The notes under the pieces were generated by a model. It was given only the letters and a program-made list of their open reading frames with translations. It did no database searches and was not told where the DNA came from. A stretch of 64,000 nt of DNA from Myxococcaceae bacterium (GTDB lineage Bacteria > Myxococcota_A > Polyangia > Polyangiales > Ga0077539). Positions 1 to 9,123 of the stretch are shown here, piece after piece (the first letter of the stretch is position 1; the number at the start of each line of letters is the position of its first letter). The stretch lies in contig SCUS01000133.1 in assembly GCA_004297725.1 (NCBI GenBank), positions 62,001 through 126,000 on the forward strand, written 5' to 3'. The translations under genes were made by a program, and so were the position numbers.

Positions 1-377
1 GTGATGGAGAGCGACGAGGTGTTGGACCCGAGGAGCGCCGACGAGGGAGCGAGCGCGTCGACCCGCTGCAGCAGCTCGCGCTTGAGCTCGATGCGCTCGG
101 GCACCGCCTCGATCACCACGTCGGCCCCCTCGACCGCCGCGCCCAGGTCGCCGCCCCAGCCGATGCGGCCGAGCGCCTCGTCGCGCTGCGCCGCCGTGAG
201 CCTCGCCTTCGCCACCATGCGGTCGAGCGAGTCGCGGACGCCCTTGATCCCCTTCTCCCGCGCCCCCTCCGAGGGATCGCTCACGTGGACGGTAAACCCC
301 GCGGACGCGCACACCTGCGCGATGCCGTGACCCATGGTGCCCGCGCCGAGCACCGCAACCTTCGTCGTCTCGCTCAT
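1..377 (-). CDS. 3-hydroxyacyl-CoA (3-hydroxybutyryl-CoA) dehydrogenase, N-terminal part
   Basis: Partial gene; the C-terminus lies beyond the left edge. It would oxidise 3-hydroxyacyl-CoA to 3-oxoacyl-CoA with NAD in fatty-acid beta-oxidation or butyryl-CoA/PHB metabolism, in the cytosol. The ATG at 377 opens a Rossmann fold with VAVLGAGTMGHG (GxGxxG at residues 11-16), then GADVVIEAVPE and LLGSNTSSLSI, the usual landmarks of the NAD-binding half of this family. It is the last visible gene of a minus-strand run and starts 14 bases after the MerR-type regulator. The family is secure; which substrate length it prefers cannot be told from this half. Confidence 0.88.
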   Translation of the reverse strand, partial: MSETTKVAVLGAGTMGHGIAQVCASAGFTVHVSDPSEGAREKGIKGVRDSLDRMVAKARLTAAQRDEALGRIGWGGDLGAAVEGADVVIEAVPERIELKRELLQRVDALAPSSALLGSNTSSLSI

Positions 378-391
378 CGCGGGCGTTGATA

Positions 392-1636
392 TCACATCGC
401 CCTGGAGGCCCGCCGCCCCCGCCGCGCCGCCTCCCGGGCCGCCGCCCCGCCGAACGCGACCACCCCGCGCGCCGCCTCCGCAGAGCCCGCCCGATCGCCG
501 GCCCGGAGCCGCCACGCCGAGAGCGCGAGGCCCGCGTTGGCCTCGATGACGTCGAGCTCCCCGGTCGCCCTGCGGCGGTCGTCCGAGGGGATCGTCGCGA
601 GCTCGGCCATCAGCGCGCCGAGCTCCACGCTCGGGCGGTCGGATCCCCAGCGCGCGGGCAGCGCGAGCCAGGTGACCGCGAGGGTCCACCGCAGCCGCAG
701 GCGCTCGACGAGGTCGACCGCCGCGGAGGCGTCGATCGCCCTGAGCGCCGCGAGGCGAGGGACCAGCCCGAGCACGCCGTCGCCTGCGCGGGCCGCGGCC
801 ATCGCCCCGGCGCACCAGCCCAGCGCCGACGCGAGGGTAGAGCCGGGCGCGCCCGCAGGTGCCGTGGAGAGCGCCGTCGCCGCCTCGATCCACCGCCGCG
901 ACCGCATCGCCGCCACGCCGCGAGCGACCGCGCTCCAGCCTCCCTGCTCCGGCAACCGCCCGGTGGGCACGGGCACCATCACCCCGAGCCGGGCGCGCTC
1001 CTCGTGCGCTTCTGGCTCGTCTGCCGAGAGCGCCTGCTCGAGCGCCGCCGCCCGCAGCGCGCCTCCCTCCACCCTCGCCGCCGCGATCGGCAGCCACGGC
1101 GCCAGCTTCGCGCCCGCCGCAGCCTCAAGCGCCTCCCCCGCGACCGTCACCCTGGCCTGTTCCTCCCGCTCGACCCAGCGCGCCGCGAGCTCGTCCAGCC
1201 ACGCCGTCGGATCGTGCGCGGCGCCGGAGACCAGGGCGTCGGGATCGATCCTCGCGAGCCCGGCGTCGATCATCGCCACCACGGCCTCGAGCGGCAGTCG
1301 GGCGCGCGTGCGACCGGCCTCCGGCGCTCCCCCGGCGCGGTCGCCGTTCACCCAGCGGGTGAGCGTCGCGCAGTCCTCGGGACCGGCGTGCGAGAGCGGC
1401 CCCGAAAGCCAGCGCTGCGCCTGCGAGAGCGAGCCTCCCGCGTCGCGGATCGCCCTCACCCGGGCCACCGCGGCCTGGTGCTCCGGGCCGTACCACGCGA
1501 GCGTCGCCGCGCTCTTCTCGGGCGCCGGGACCAGGCCGAGCTCGACGTAGTGGTGCACCTGGTCGCGCGTCACGCCGAGCGCGCGCTCCAGCTCGCCGAT
1601 TCTCAGGTGCCGACGGCCGGGCCTCCCGGTCGCCAT
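392..1636 (-). CDS. MerR-type HTH transcriptional regulator with long C-terminal region
   Basis: A 414-aa protein. Residues about 10-75 form a MerR-like winged helix (LRIGELERALGVTRDQVHHYVELGLV, then ARVRAIRDAGGSLSQAQRWL), including the HYVELGL stretch that corresponds to the YYxxxGLL signature. The remaining roughly 330 residues are Ala/Arg/Glu-rich and probably helical, with no motif I recognise, so the ligand is unknown; ordinary MerR proteins are much shorter. It starts 3 bases after the lipid-kinase stop, which argues for co-transcription with the kinase, the Fe-S protein and the dehydrogenase. It may act as the local regulator of that run (inference). Confidence 0.7.
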   Translation of the reverse strand: MATGRPGRRHLRIGELERALGVTRDQVHHYVELGLVPAPEKSAATLAWYGPEHQAAVARVRAIRDAGGSLSQAQRWLSGPLSHAGPEDCATLTRWVNGDRAGGAPEAGRTRARLPLEAVVAMIDAGLARIDPDALVSGAAHDPTAWLDELAARWVEREEQARVTVAGEALEAAAGAKLAPWLPIAAARVEGGALRAAALEQALSADEPEAHEERARLGVMVPVPTGRLPEQGGWSAVARGVAAMRSRRWIEAATALSTAPAGAPGSTLASALGWCAGAMAAARAGDGVLGLVPRLAALRAIDASAAVDLVERLRLRWTLAVTWLALPARWGSDRPSVELGALMAELATIPSDDRRRATGELDVIEANAGLALSAWRLRAGDRAGSAEAARGVVAFGGAAAREAARRGRRASRAM

Positions 1637-1639
1637 CGG

Positions 1640-2587
1640 TCAGGTCGCTCGCAGCACACGCACGGCGCCGGGCAGCACCGACATCCGGGCAGGCAGCGTC
1701 CCCGGGGCCTCGCCGTCGATGTCGAGCGGAACGTCCCCGCGCGTGCTCTCGACCTCGATCACCCTCCCCCGGGCGGAGATCACCCTGGGCTCGCCGAGGT
1801 GCGTGCCCTTGTAGATCTTCGGGAAGTTCTGGATGACGTCCCCGAGGCCCATGTCCCCGAGGCCCACCACCTCGAAGAGTCCGTCCGACTGGTCGGCGTC
1901 CGGCGCCATGATCATCCCGCCGCCGAACGCGCGGCCGTTGCAGACCGCGAAGAGCATCGCCTTGTCCTCGTAGATCAGCTCGCCGTCGACGCGCACCCGC
2001 ATCGGGCAGTGGCGCCACCCGGCGATCGCGCGGCCGGTCGCGAGCATGTAGCTGGCCTTGCCCGAGAGCCATCGTGGACCGGCGCCCACCAGCTCGTCGA
2101 CGCGCCCGGAGATGCCGCAGCTCGCGATGTTGGTGAAGATCATCTTCGAGCGCTCGCCCTCGCGATCGAGGTACTCCAGCAACCCGAGGTCGAAGGGCCG
2201 GGGCGTCGCGGCGGCGAGCCAGCGGGCGAGCTCCCTCGCCCCGTCGGGGATGTGCAGCGCGCGGGCCCCCAGGTCGCTCCCGGTGCCCGCCGGGATCACC
2301 GCGAAGGCCGTCTTCGCGCTCGGCATGACCGAGCCGTCGTCGCGCAGCAGCGCGTTCATGGCGTCGTGGAAGGTGCCGTCGCCCCCCATCACCGCGACCC
2401 GCGGGGCGCCCTGCTCCACCAGCGAGCGCACGGTCTCCTCGAGCTGCCGCTTCCCCCCGGTGCGGTGCACCGTCACCTCGAAGCCCTCGGCCCCGAGAGC
2501 GCGCGAGTACTCGCCCAGCACCCGCCCCGCGCGGCCTCCGCCGGCCGCGGGGTTCACCACCAGTTCCAACGATCGTCCCGTCGCCAC
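1640..2587 (-). CDS. DagK/YegS-family lipid kinase
   Basis: A 315-aa diacylglycerol/sphingosine-kinase catalytic-domain protein, expected to phosphorylate a membrane lipid with ATP. The N-terminus has the family opener LELVVNPAAGGGRAG, followed by VAVMGGDGTFHDAMNALL (GGDGT nucleotide-binding loop, about residues 68-72), FAVIPAGTGSDLGARAL, and the C-terminal CNGRAFGGGM and PLDIDGEAPG motifs. The length is normal for bacterial single-domain members. It lies 15 bases after the Fe-S protein and 3 bases before the MerR gene. The lipid substrate cannot be inferred. Confidence 0.9.
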   Translation of the reverse strand: MATGRSLELVVNPAAGGGRAGRVLGEYSRALGAEGFEVTVHRTGGKRQLEETVRSLVEQGAPRVAVMGGDGTFHDAMNALLRDDGSVMPSAKTAFAVIPAGTGSDLGARALHIPDGARELARWLAAATPRPFDLGLLEYLDREGERSKMIFTNIASCGISGRVDELVGAGPRWLSGKASYMLATGRAIAGWRHCPMRVRVDGELIYEDKAMLFAVCNGRAFGGGMIMAPDADQSDGLFEVVGLGDMGLGDVIQNFPKIYKGTHLGEPRVISARGRVIEVESTRGDVPLDIDGEAPGTLPARMSVLPGAVRVLRAT

Positions 2588-2602
2588 GCCGCGCGTCTCC
2601 TC

Positions 2603-3718
2603 TCAGCCCGCGTCGTCCGCCACGCCCAGCGACCGCGCGATCCAGTCGGCCAGATCGTCGGCGCGAACCCCGGCCTTGCGCAACTGAGAACGGCTCGACG
2701 TGCAGCTCGTCACCACCGCCACCTCGGGCCCCAGCTCTCGCACCTCGGCGGCGAGGTCGGCCGCGATGGCCCGCGACGTCGCGGGTCGGGTGATGGGCAG
2801 CAGCCCCCCGGCGCCGCTGCAGCTCGACTGGTCGCGCGACGAGGGAAGCTCCAGGGCGGGGCGCCCGAGGATGCGCTGCATCACCGCGCGGGGAGCGTCG
2901 TAGACGCCGAGTCCCCGGCCCAGCCGGCAGCTGTCGTGCACCGCGACGGAGCCGCCGACCTCCATCGGCCGGAGCCGGTCGAGCTTGCGCGCCGCGGTCT
3001 CCGCCAGGTGCTCGACGCGGACCCAGCGCTCCGGAGCGAGGCCCAGCTGGGGGTAGAGCGTCCGCAGCGTCCAGGCGCAGCCCGCGTCCGAGACGACCAG
3101 CTCGGTGGCGTCGGGGCCGACCGCGGCCACGAAGCGCTCGGCCTGGCGGAAGAAGCCCTCGCGATCGCCCGCGTCCCAGAGCGGCGCGCCGCAGCACTCG
3201 CCGCCCACCGCATGGCAACCGCCGGTGAGGGCCTCCACCGAACGGAGCGTCCGCCGGGCGCCCGAGGGGTCTTCCCGCACCGCGCGGCACCCAGGGATCA
3301 CCGCCACGGCGGAGCCCGATCCCGTGAGACCGGCATCGCCCGCGGCGGCCTGGAGCTGCGCCCGATGGTGCTCCCAGCCCGCGACCAGACGGCTCACCGG
3401 CTCCGGGGCGATGCGGTTGGCGAGCGCGTCGGCGCGGCCGTCCCAGAGCGTCTCGGCCACGGGGTTGTCGAGGAGACAGAGGGTCCGGCACCTGCCGCAG
3501 CCGGTGCAGGCCCAGGCCATCGCGGCGCGAGAGGCCTCCTCTGCGGGTTCGATGTCGCGAAGGAGCTCGTCCATCGCCCGCATCTTTCCCCACGGGGTCA
3601 CGGTCTCCCTGCCCTCGACGGTCGAGACCGGGCAGGCCGGGCGACAGAGCTTCGGACAGTAGGTGCACCGGTTGGTGGCCTCGGCGCGCCCCTCCAGCAA
3701 CGGGAGCCGTCTATTCAT
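2603..3718 (-). CDS. Fe-S oxidoreductase, GlcF/HdrD-like, CCG domains
   Basis: A 371-aa protein with two N-terminal 4Fe-4S motifs: CTYCPKLCRPACP near residues 18-30, and CTGCGRCRTLCLLDNP. Two CCG-type segments follow: GGECCGAPLWDAG, and a second reading CSGAGGLLP where CCG-family members usually have two adjacent Cys. This layout fits the electron-transfer subunit of glycolate oxidase, heterodisulfide reductase or lactate utilisation systems. The start is placed at MNRRLPLLEG; an in-frame start further upstream adds 23 residues unlike the family. It is divergent from the Ser/Thr kinase and heads the minus-strand run. The partner flavoprotein is not in the window. Confidence 0.82.
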   Translation of the reverse strand: MNRRLPLLEGRAEATNRCTYCPKLCRPACPVSTVEGRETVTPWGKMRAMDELLRDIEPAEEASRAAMAWACTGCGRCRTLCLLDNPVAETLWDGRADALANRIAPEPVSRLVAGWEHHRAQLQAAAGDAGLTGSGSAVAVIPGCRAVREDPSGARRTLRSVEALTGGCHAVGGECCGAPLWDAGDREGFFRQAERFVAAVGPDATELVVSDAGCAWTLRTLYPQLGLAPERWVRVEHLAETAARKLDRLRPMEVGGSVAVHDSCRLGRGLGVYDAPRAVMQRILGRPALELPSSRDQSSCSGAGGLLPITRPATSRAIAADLAAEVRELGPEVAVVTSCTSSRSQLRKAGVRADDLADWIARSLGVADDAG

Positions 3719-3852
3719 GGAATGCGTGGGTACCATAGACGGCGGCGCCCGTTGCGCTTCCGCGTCGGTGCTTCCCCGGTCAAGCAACGTGACCTTCCGT
3801 CGCGGTGTGGGGTAAGCTGGCTCTCCATCTCACCGTTCGGGGTATTCGCAGG

Positions 3853-5967
3853 GTGTCGGCCGCGACCACAGTAGAACAATCACGCATCGGATCGACCGTA
3901 GCGGGGCGCTACAAGCTCGTCCGCGTGCTTGGCCGTGGCGGCATGGGCATGGTCTACGAGGCCGAGCTCGTGGGCTCGCACCGGCACGTCGCCATCAAGG
4001 TGATGCACCCCGAGAGTCAGGCCGACGGGGACAACGTCCGGCGCTTCGTCAACGAGGCCCTCGCGGCCGCGAGGGTGCGTCACCCCAACGTGGTCGAGGT
4101 GCTCGACGCGGGCGAAGACCCGGTCGACGGATCGCTGTTCATCGTCCTCGAGCTGCTCACCGGCATCGACCTCGCGACGTACCTGCTGCGCTACGACAAG
4201 CTCCTGCCGGGTGAGACCCTCACCGTGGTGTGTCAGGTGCTCCAGGCCCTGATCGTGGCCCACCGGGAGAACATCGTGCACCGGGACATCAAGCCCGAGA
4301 ACGTGTTCCTGGCGAGGCGGGCGAGCGGCGAGACGCACGTGAAGATCGTGGACTTCGGCATCTCGAAGATCCTCGACCCGGAGAAGGAGATCTCGCTCTC
4401 CATCACCCGCGCCAACACCACCGTCGGCACGCCGCACTACATGTCCCCGGAGCAGGCCCGCGGCGAGCAGATCGACCCGCGCGCCGACATCTGGGCGCTC
4501 GGCGTCGTGATGTACGAGTGCCTCACCGGCGAGCTCCCCTTCGACGGGGAGAACTACAACCAGCAGATCCTCGCGGTGGTCACCGAGGAGCACAAGCGGG
4601 CGACGGAGCTGGGCATCGAGTCCGGGCTCTCCGCCCTCATCGACCGCTGCCTCGAGAAGGACCGCAGCTCCCGCTTCTCCAGCGCCGCCGACATGCTCCA
4701 GGAGATCGGCGCGTACCTCGAGCAGCACCCCGAGATCGCGGTGCGCCAGTCGCTGCTGCGCATCCCCGGGCCGGAGGAGTTTCCCACCGCGCGGCCCGAC
4801 GATCCGACCACGCAGCAGGAGATCGCCCCGGGCATCGAGCGCGAGCGGGACACGGTCGAAGACCTCACCGACGACGCGCAGCCCGCGGCGGCCGAGGAGT
4901 TCGCCGGCCCGCTGTCCATCCGCCCGGTGTTTCCGGGCATGGTGCGCATCGACGAGGAGCACGCCGCCGACAGCGCGCCCACCAAGGTGCACGCCGTCAA
5001 GGTGAGCGCGGTCGTCGAGGGGGGCGCCGCGCCGGTGCCGCTCTCTCAGCGCCCGGGCTACCAGCGCTTCGACTCGATTCGCCCGGCGATCTTCCGCGCC
5101 CCCTCGCTGCCGCCGCTGCCGCCGCCGCCTCGCCTCCCGGTGATCGAGGCCACCCCGAGCGGCACGCTCCTCCCGCCGACCCCAGTCACCGCGGCGGTCG
5201 AGCTCACGCCGCAAGGCGCCGTGCTCCCCATCGAGGACGTCGCCGCGCGCCCCTCCCTCGCTCCGTATCCCCGCTCTCGCCGCTGGCTGTTTCTGTCCGC
5301 GGCCTTCCTCTCGGGCCTGCTCGTGGCCCTGAGCGTGGTGACGCTCAGCCGGCTGAGGGAGCGCCCCCGGCCGGTCGCGCCGCTCAACATCCGGCTGCGG
5401 CTGCTCGGGATGCGCGACGACGCGAGGCCCGTCATCGGCGGCGTGCGCTACTTCTCCAACGAGGCCTACGTCCCTCGCGCCTCTCGGCCGCTGCGCATCC
5501 GCGTCGAGGCCGACGGCTTCGAGTCCATCGAGGTCAACGTCGTCCCCGACCGAGACCGCGACCTCGTCCTCCCTCCGATGCAGACGGTCCCCGCGGCGCC
5601 CCCTCCCCCGGTCGCGCCCCCCGTCGCCGCAGCCGTGCCGAGGCCCGCTCCCTCGGCGCCCGCTCCCGCGGTCGAAGCCCCGCCGCGCCCCCGCCTCGTC
5701 GCTTCCCCCGCGGCCCCGGCGCTGCCGACCAGCGTCGGGCCGGGCCTCGCCCAGGCGGCTGCGGTCCCCGAGCTCGCCGTGGGCTCGACGCCCCGCTGTC
5801 GCGTGCTGGTCGATGGGCACCCCGTGGGACAGACCCCGCTCTACCACCTCCGTCTCGCCGCGGGCACCCACCAGATCACCTGCGAGCGCCCCAACGAGAC
5901 CGTCAGTCGCTCCGTCGAGATCACGCCCGGCGCCCCCAACGCCCGGGTCTTCTTCGACGAGCACTGA
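3853..5967 (+). CDS. Transmembrane Ser/Thr protein kinase with C-terminal PEGA-like domain
   Basis: A 704-aa Hanks-type kinase. The kinase domain spans about residues 15-285: glycine loop LGRGGMGMVYEA, ATP-binding Lys49 in VAIKVM, catalytic loop HRDIKPEN (Asp145), DFG at 167 and an HYMSPEQARG activation segment. All catalytic residues are present. A Pro-rich linker leads to one membrane span at about 478-498 (WLFLSAAFLSGLLVALSVV). The C-terminus would be periplasmic; its last 60 residues (CRVLVDGHPVGQTPLY...LAAGTHQITCE) match the PEGA pattern. Start: GTG at 3853 just before the conserved region; another in-frame GTG at 3805 would add 16 atypical residues. Myxobacteria encode many such kinases. 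Confidence 0.92.
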   Translation: MSAATTVEQSRIGSTVAGRYKLVRVLGRGGMGMVYEAELVGSHRHVAIKVMHPESQADGDNVRRFVNEALAAARVRHPNVVEVLDAGEDPVDGSLFIVLELLTGIDLATYLLRYDKLLPGETLTVVCQVLQALIVAHRENIVHRDIKPENVFLARRASGETHVKIVDFGISKILDPEKEISLSITRANTTVGTPHYMSPEQARGEQIDPRADIWALGVVMYECLTGELPFDGENYNQQILAVVTEEHKRATELGIESGLSALIDRCLEKDRSSRFSSAADMLQEIGAYLEQHPEIAVRQSLLRIPGPEEFPTARPDDPTTQQEIAPGIERERDTVEDLTDDAQPAAAEEFAGPLSIRPVFPGMVRIDEEHAADSAPTKVHAVKVSAVVEGGAAPVPLSQRPGYQRFDSIRPAIFRAPSLPPLPPPPRLPVIEATPSGTLLPPTPVTAAVELTPQGAVLPIEDVAARPSLAPYPRSRRWLFLSAAFLSGLLVALSVVTLSRLRERPRPVAPLNIRLRLLGMRDDARPVIGGVRYFSNEAYVPRASRPLRIRVEADGFESIEVNVVPDRDRDLVLPPMQTVPAAPPPPVAPPVAAAVPRPAPSAPAPAVEAPPRPRLVASPAAPALPTSVGPGLAQAAAVPELAVGSTPRCRVLVDGHPVGQTPLYHLRLAAGTHQITCERPNETVSRSVEITPGAPNARVFFDEH

Positions 5968-6070
5968 CCCGCCGCGGAGGGAGCCCTCGCGGCTGGCAAT
6001 CCACGGCGGGCTCGGGCACCCTCCGGCCGCCCGCGTCGACCCCACCGACGCGCCGCCAGGAGGAGACCCG

Positions 6071-6694
6071 ATGTCCCATCACAACGCTTGCTCCGAATCC
6101 GCCTACGAGTCCGTTGCGTTCACCGTCGAGGCCCTCGCCGCTCGCTCGGACGACGCCGAGCTCACGCACCTCGCCGACCGGGTGCGAGGCGTGCTCACCG
6201 ACTGGGAGAACCTCGAAGCGTCCCGCCGCGTGCTGCGCCGCGCCGCGCTCCAGTCGAGCGCCCACGTGCACGTCGCCGATGCGACCCTCGACTCCGCCCT
6301 CGCCGCCTTCGCGCGCGACCTCGTCGCCGTCACCGGCAAGGACAGCAACCTCTACCAGCGCTTCTTCCCGGAGTCTCACGAGGAGATCATCGCCATGGGC
6401 CTGGAGTCCGAGCTCCCGGTGGTCACCCTGGTGCTCGCGCAGCTCGGCGCGAACCCTGACATCCCCGCGCAGCTCACGGCGCACGCCGACACCCTCCGGG
6501 CCGGGCTGCGGCTGGGCAACGCGGCGCTCGCCAACCGCGCCGACGCGCTGGCCGACCTCGGGCGCCACGCGGCGCGCGAGGAGTCCTGGGGAGAGACCTC
6601 CCTCGCGAGCCTGGTGAGCGTGCGCCGCGCGCTCGAGAAGCTGGCCGCGACCAGGGCGCTCCCGCTCTCGTGGGTCTCGGCGTTCTTCCGCTGA
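6071..6694 (+). CDS. Hypothetical protein, predicted helical
   Basis: A 207-aa protein of unknown function. The start is firm: AGGAGG lies seven bases before the ATG at 6071. There is no signal peptide, membrane span or recognisable motif. The sequence is rich in Ala, Glu and Leu in heptad-like stretches (AFTVEALAARSDDAELTHL; FARDLVAVTGKDSNLYQRFF), suggesting an all-helical cytosolic protein. It sits between the kinase and the flavin oxidoreductase on the same strand and may be transcribed with them. I cannot assign a role. Confidence 0.75.
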   Translation: MSHHNACSESAYESVAFTVEALAARSDDAELTHLADRVRGVLTDWENLEASRRVLRRAALQSSAHVHVADATLDSALAAFARDLVAVTGKDSNLYQRFFPESHEEIIAMGLESELPVVTLVLAQLGANPDIPAQLTAHADTLRAGLRLGNAALANRADALADLGRHAAREESWGETSLASLVSVRRALEKLAATRALPLSWVSAFFR

Positions 6695-6720
6695 CGACGA
6701 AGGCGCGCTAGGAGCGATCG

Positions 6721-7428
6721 ATGGCGCAGCGAGCGATCACCCTGCGGAGCGCGAGGATGCTCTCCCCGAAGGTCCGCGAGCTGACCTTCGACCCGGGCTC
6801 CCCCTTCCCCTTCGTGGCGGGTCAGTGGGTCTCGCTGAAGTTCCCGCTGACGTCGTCCGAGGTGGTCATCGCCCGCTCCTACTCCATCGCCTCGGCGCCC
6901 CGTGGCGACCACACCTTCGACCTCGCGGTGACGCTGGTGCCGCAGGGCCCCGCGAGCACCCTGCTCCACGCGATGTCCATCGGGGACGAGGTGCAGTCCG
7001 CCGAGCCGATGGGCTTCTTCACCCTCCCCCCGAAGCTCGAGCGACCGCTGCTGATGATCGGCACGGGCACCGGCGTCGCGCCGCTGAGGGCGATGATCCA
7101 GTCGCTGGAGACCGTCGCCGACGCGCCCCCGGTGACGCTGCTCTTCGGCGTCCGCCATCGCGAAGACCTCCTCTACGCCGACGAGTTCGAGGCCCTCGCC
7201 GCGCGCGATCCCCGCTTCCGCTTCGAGCCCACGCTCTCCCGCCCGGACCCCTCCTGGACCGGTCGGACCGGCTACGTGCAGTCCCACCTCCCGGAGCTGC
7301 TCGCCGCATCCCCGGAGGCCAGCGCGTACATCTGCGGGCTCAACGCGATGGTGCGCGACGCCCGCAAGGTGCTGCGCGAGACGCTCACCGTCCCTCGCGA
7401 CCGGGTGCACTCCGAGCGCTTCGACTGA
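6721..7428 (+). CDS. Ferredoxin-NADP(+) reductase-like FAD/NAD(P)-binding oxidoreductase
   Basis: A 235-aa two-domain flavoreductase. The FAD-binding barrel ends with RSYSIASAP (the RxYS signature, about residues 58-66). The NAD(P)-binding half carries GTGTGVAPLRAMI and a C-terminal YICGLNAMVRDARKVL. No 2Fe-2S domain is fused, so electrons must pass to a separate ferredoxin or haem partner that is not visible here. AGGAG sits six to seven bases before the ATG. It follows the hypothetical gene by 26 bases and precedes a lipoprotein by 7. Confidence 0.88.
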   Translation: MAQRAITLRSARMLSPKVRELTFDPGSPFPFVAGQWVSLKFPLTSSEVVIARSYSIASAPRGDHTFDLAVTLVPQGPASTLLHAMSIGDEVQSAEPMGFFTLPPKLERPLLMIGTGTGVAPLRAMIQSLETVADAPPVTLLFGVRHREDLLYADEFEALAARDPRFRFEPTLSRPDPSWTGRTGYVQSHLPELLAASPEASAYICGLNAMVRDARKVLRETLTVPRDRVHSERFD

Positions 7429-7435
7429 GCGGGCC

Positions 7436-9022
7436 GTGCGTCTCCCCGTCCCGACCGCCCTGCTGCTCTCCCTGCTGCCCGCGTGCCCGCGTCGGACCGA
7501 GGCCCCGAGGCCGCCGACCGACGCAGGTGTCTCGTCGCGCCCCATCGCCCTCGACCCGCCTCGCGACGCCGCCGTGGACGCCCCTTCGGACGTGCCGATC
7601 GACCGCCCGGCGATCGTCATCCGAGGCCCCTGGCAGCGCCTCCCCCTCGCCCGCTGGACCGACCCCGCGAGGCTCGGTCGCTGGGACGACGCGCCGGACT
7701 TCGACGGCGACAACGTGCCCGACGAGGTCTTCGCCATGGACGCCCGGCTGGTGACCTGCGAGCCCGCCCTCCGTGACGTGCCCTGCCCCGCCATCGGCGT
7801 CGACGACGGCGGCGGCGACGCGGACGACGGCCCCGCTCGCGTGGCCCTCATCGCCCGCTTCAGCGCCGACGTCGACACCGCCCCGACCACCGGGCGCCTC
7901 TTCGGCCTGCAGCGGGTGTGGCGCTCCCGAAGCGCGCCGACCTCCCGCATCGACGCCGTGCGCTTCGGCGACTTCGGCCGGGGCGTGAGCGTCCGCACCA
8001 CCCTGCTCGTCGACCACGGGGCGGGCCTGCGCGACACCGTCGACCGCGTCGACCTCTACCTCGGCGCCGGCCTCGACCGCCCCGCCGGAACCCTCGTCCA
8101 CCACTGCCTTCGCACCCTCGACGGCACCTTCCAGCGCGCGGGGGCCATCGCCTCCCCGCTGCCCGCCGAGACCCCGACCCTCTGGCGCTTCGCCTCCGCG
8201 CACCCCTTCTCCGGCTGCGAGACCGACGCCGTCGCGCTCGACGCCTCGCTCGGCCAGACGCTCGCCCGCGGGGTGCAGGTGCTCGAGCTGCGGGCCTCCC
8301 CCATCGAGACCCACCGCGACGTTCGCATCGCCATCGCCGACGGCCGCGCCCTCGTGGTGGAGCGCTCCCCGCGAGGCGGCGACGGTGGCGTCGAGGGCGA
8401 TCCCCTCTCCCTCGGGGAGGTGCGGGTGATGGCCGTGGCGCGGCGCTGCGACGTCGACCTCGTGCGCTACCAGCACCAGGGCAAGAGCTGCCTGCTGCGC
8501 GTCGCCCGGCCCCGCTCCGACGGGCGGTGCGACCCCTCCCTCGCCCCGGCGGCGAGCTTCGACGACGCCCGCGCCGTCGCGCTGGTCCCCGGCGCCGATG
8601 CCTCGATGCCCGCCCTGGTGCTGCACCGCGGAGGCACGCTGGTCTCCGCGCAGCTCCCGCCTCGCTGCGGCGTCGGACACCACACGGTCGAGACGCAGCC
8701 CTACCGCGGCGCGATCCCCGTCGGGACGCCGGTCTCCACCGACGGCGCCCTGGTGCTCTTCGCCGACGGCCGCGACCTCTGGCTGGCTCGCTCCGGCGAC
8801 CCTCGCCCCGCCCTGGTCAACGTCCCGGGAGGCGGCCTGCCCCGGGGGACCGTGCGTGCGGTGGCCTTCCTCGATCACCGCCAGGTGGCGGTGGCCATGG
8901 CGCGCTCTCTCTACGAGTTCACCCTCGAGGTCCCCTCGCCCATGGACAGCGTCCCCGAGACCCTCCGCGTGGACGCCGCCGAGCTCTACCGCGCCGTGCG
9001 CGCCCCTCGCGGCGAGCGCTGA
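7436..9022 (+). CDS. Exported lipoprotein, function unknown
   Basis: A 528-aa protein starting at GTG 7436. It has a lipoprotein signal (ALLLSLLPAC, Cys at about residue 17) and an Asp/Pro-rich linker typical of myxobacterial lipoproteins. The body is rich in beta-strand-like segments with repeated VALxPGADxSMPALVLHRGG-type runs, and contains DFDGDNVPDEVF, resembling an Asp-rich Ca-binding loop of FG-GAP or thrombospondin-3 type. An extracytoplasmic beta-propeller is plausible but unproven. It may be co-transcribed with the flavoreductase 7 bases upstream and is convergent with the Stig1-like repeat gene. Confidence 0.72.
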   Translation: MRLPVPTALLLSLLPACPRRTEAPRPPTDAGVSSRPIALDPPRDAAVDAPSDVPIDRPAIVIRGPWQRLPLARWTDPARLGRWDDAPDFDGDNVPDEVFAMDARLVTCEPALRDVPCPAIGVDDGGGDADDGPARVALIARFSADVDTAPTTGRLFGLQRVWRSRSAPTSRIDAVRFGDFGRGVSVRTTLLVDHGAGLRDTVDRVDLYLGAGLDRPAGTLVHHCLRTLDGTFQRAGAIASPLPAETPTLWRFASAHPFSGCETDAVALDASLGQTLARGVQVLELRASPIETHRDVRIAIADGRALVVERSPRGGDGGVEGDPLSLGEVRVMAVARRCDVDLVRYQHQGKSCLLRVARPRSDGRCDPSLAPAASFDDARAVALVPGADASMPALVLHRGGTLVSAQLPPRCGVGHHTVETQPYRGAIPVGTPVSTDGALVLFADGRDLWLARSGDPRPALVNVPGGGLPRGTVRAVAFLDHRQVAVAMARSLYEFTLEVPSPMDSVPETLRVDAAELYRAVRAPRGER

Positions 9023-9072
9023 GCGCACGACGCATCGACCGCCTGGCGCTGCGGCTCATGCGAGGGGGAGAA

Positions 9073-9112
9073 CGTCGCGCTCCGGAGGACTGACGCCTCG
9101 TGGAGCGCGACG
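9073..9112. terminator. Candidate bidirectional terminator hairpin
   Basis: CGTCGCGCTCC at 9073-9083 is a perfect 11-base inverted match to GGAGCGCGACG at 9102-9112. A second GAGG/CCTC stem (9085-9088 with 9096-9099) lies inside the loop. It sits in the 101-base gap between two convergent genes, where a shared terminator would be expected. There is no U-tract, so intrinsic termination is only suggested. Confidence 0.5.
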
Positions 9113-9123
9113 CCGCGGTGCGG

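Noticed and set aside
1..330. Plus-strand frame of 109 codons at the left edge
   Set aside because: It is antisense to the 3-hydroxyacyl-CoA dehydrogenase, has a Ser/Arg/Ala composition typical of high-GC shadow frames, and no ribosome site.
386..3874. Plus-strand open frame of 1162 codons
   Set aside because: Arg/Pro/His-rich shadow of the MerR, lipid-kinase and Fe-S genes, which all show family motifs on the other strand.
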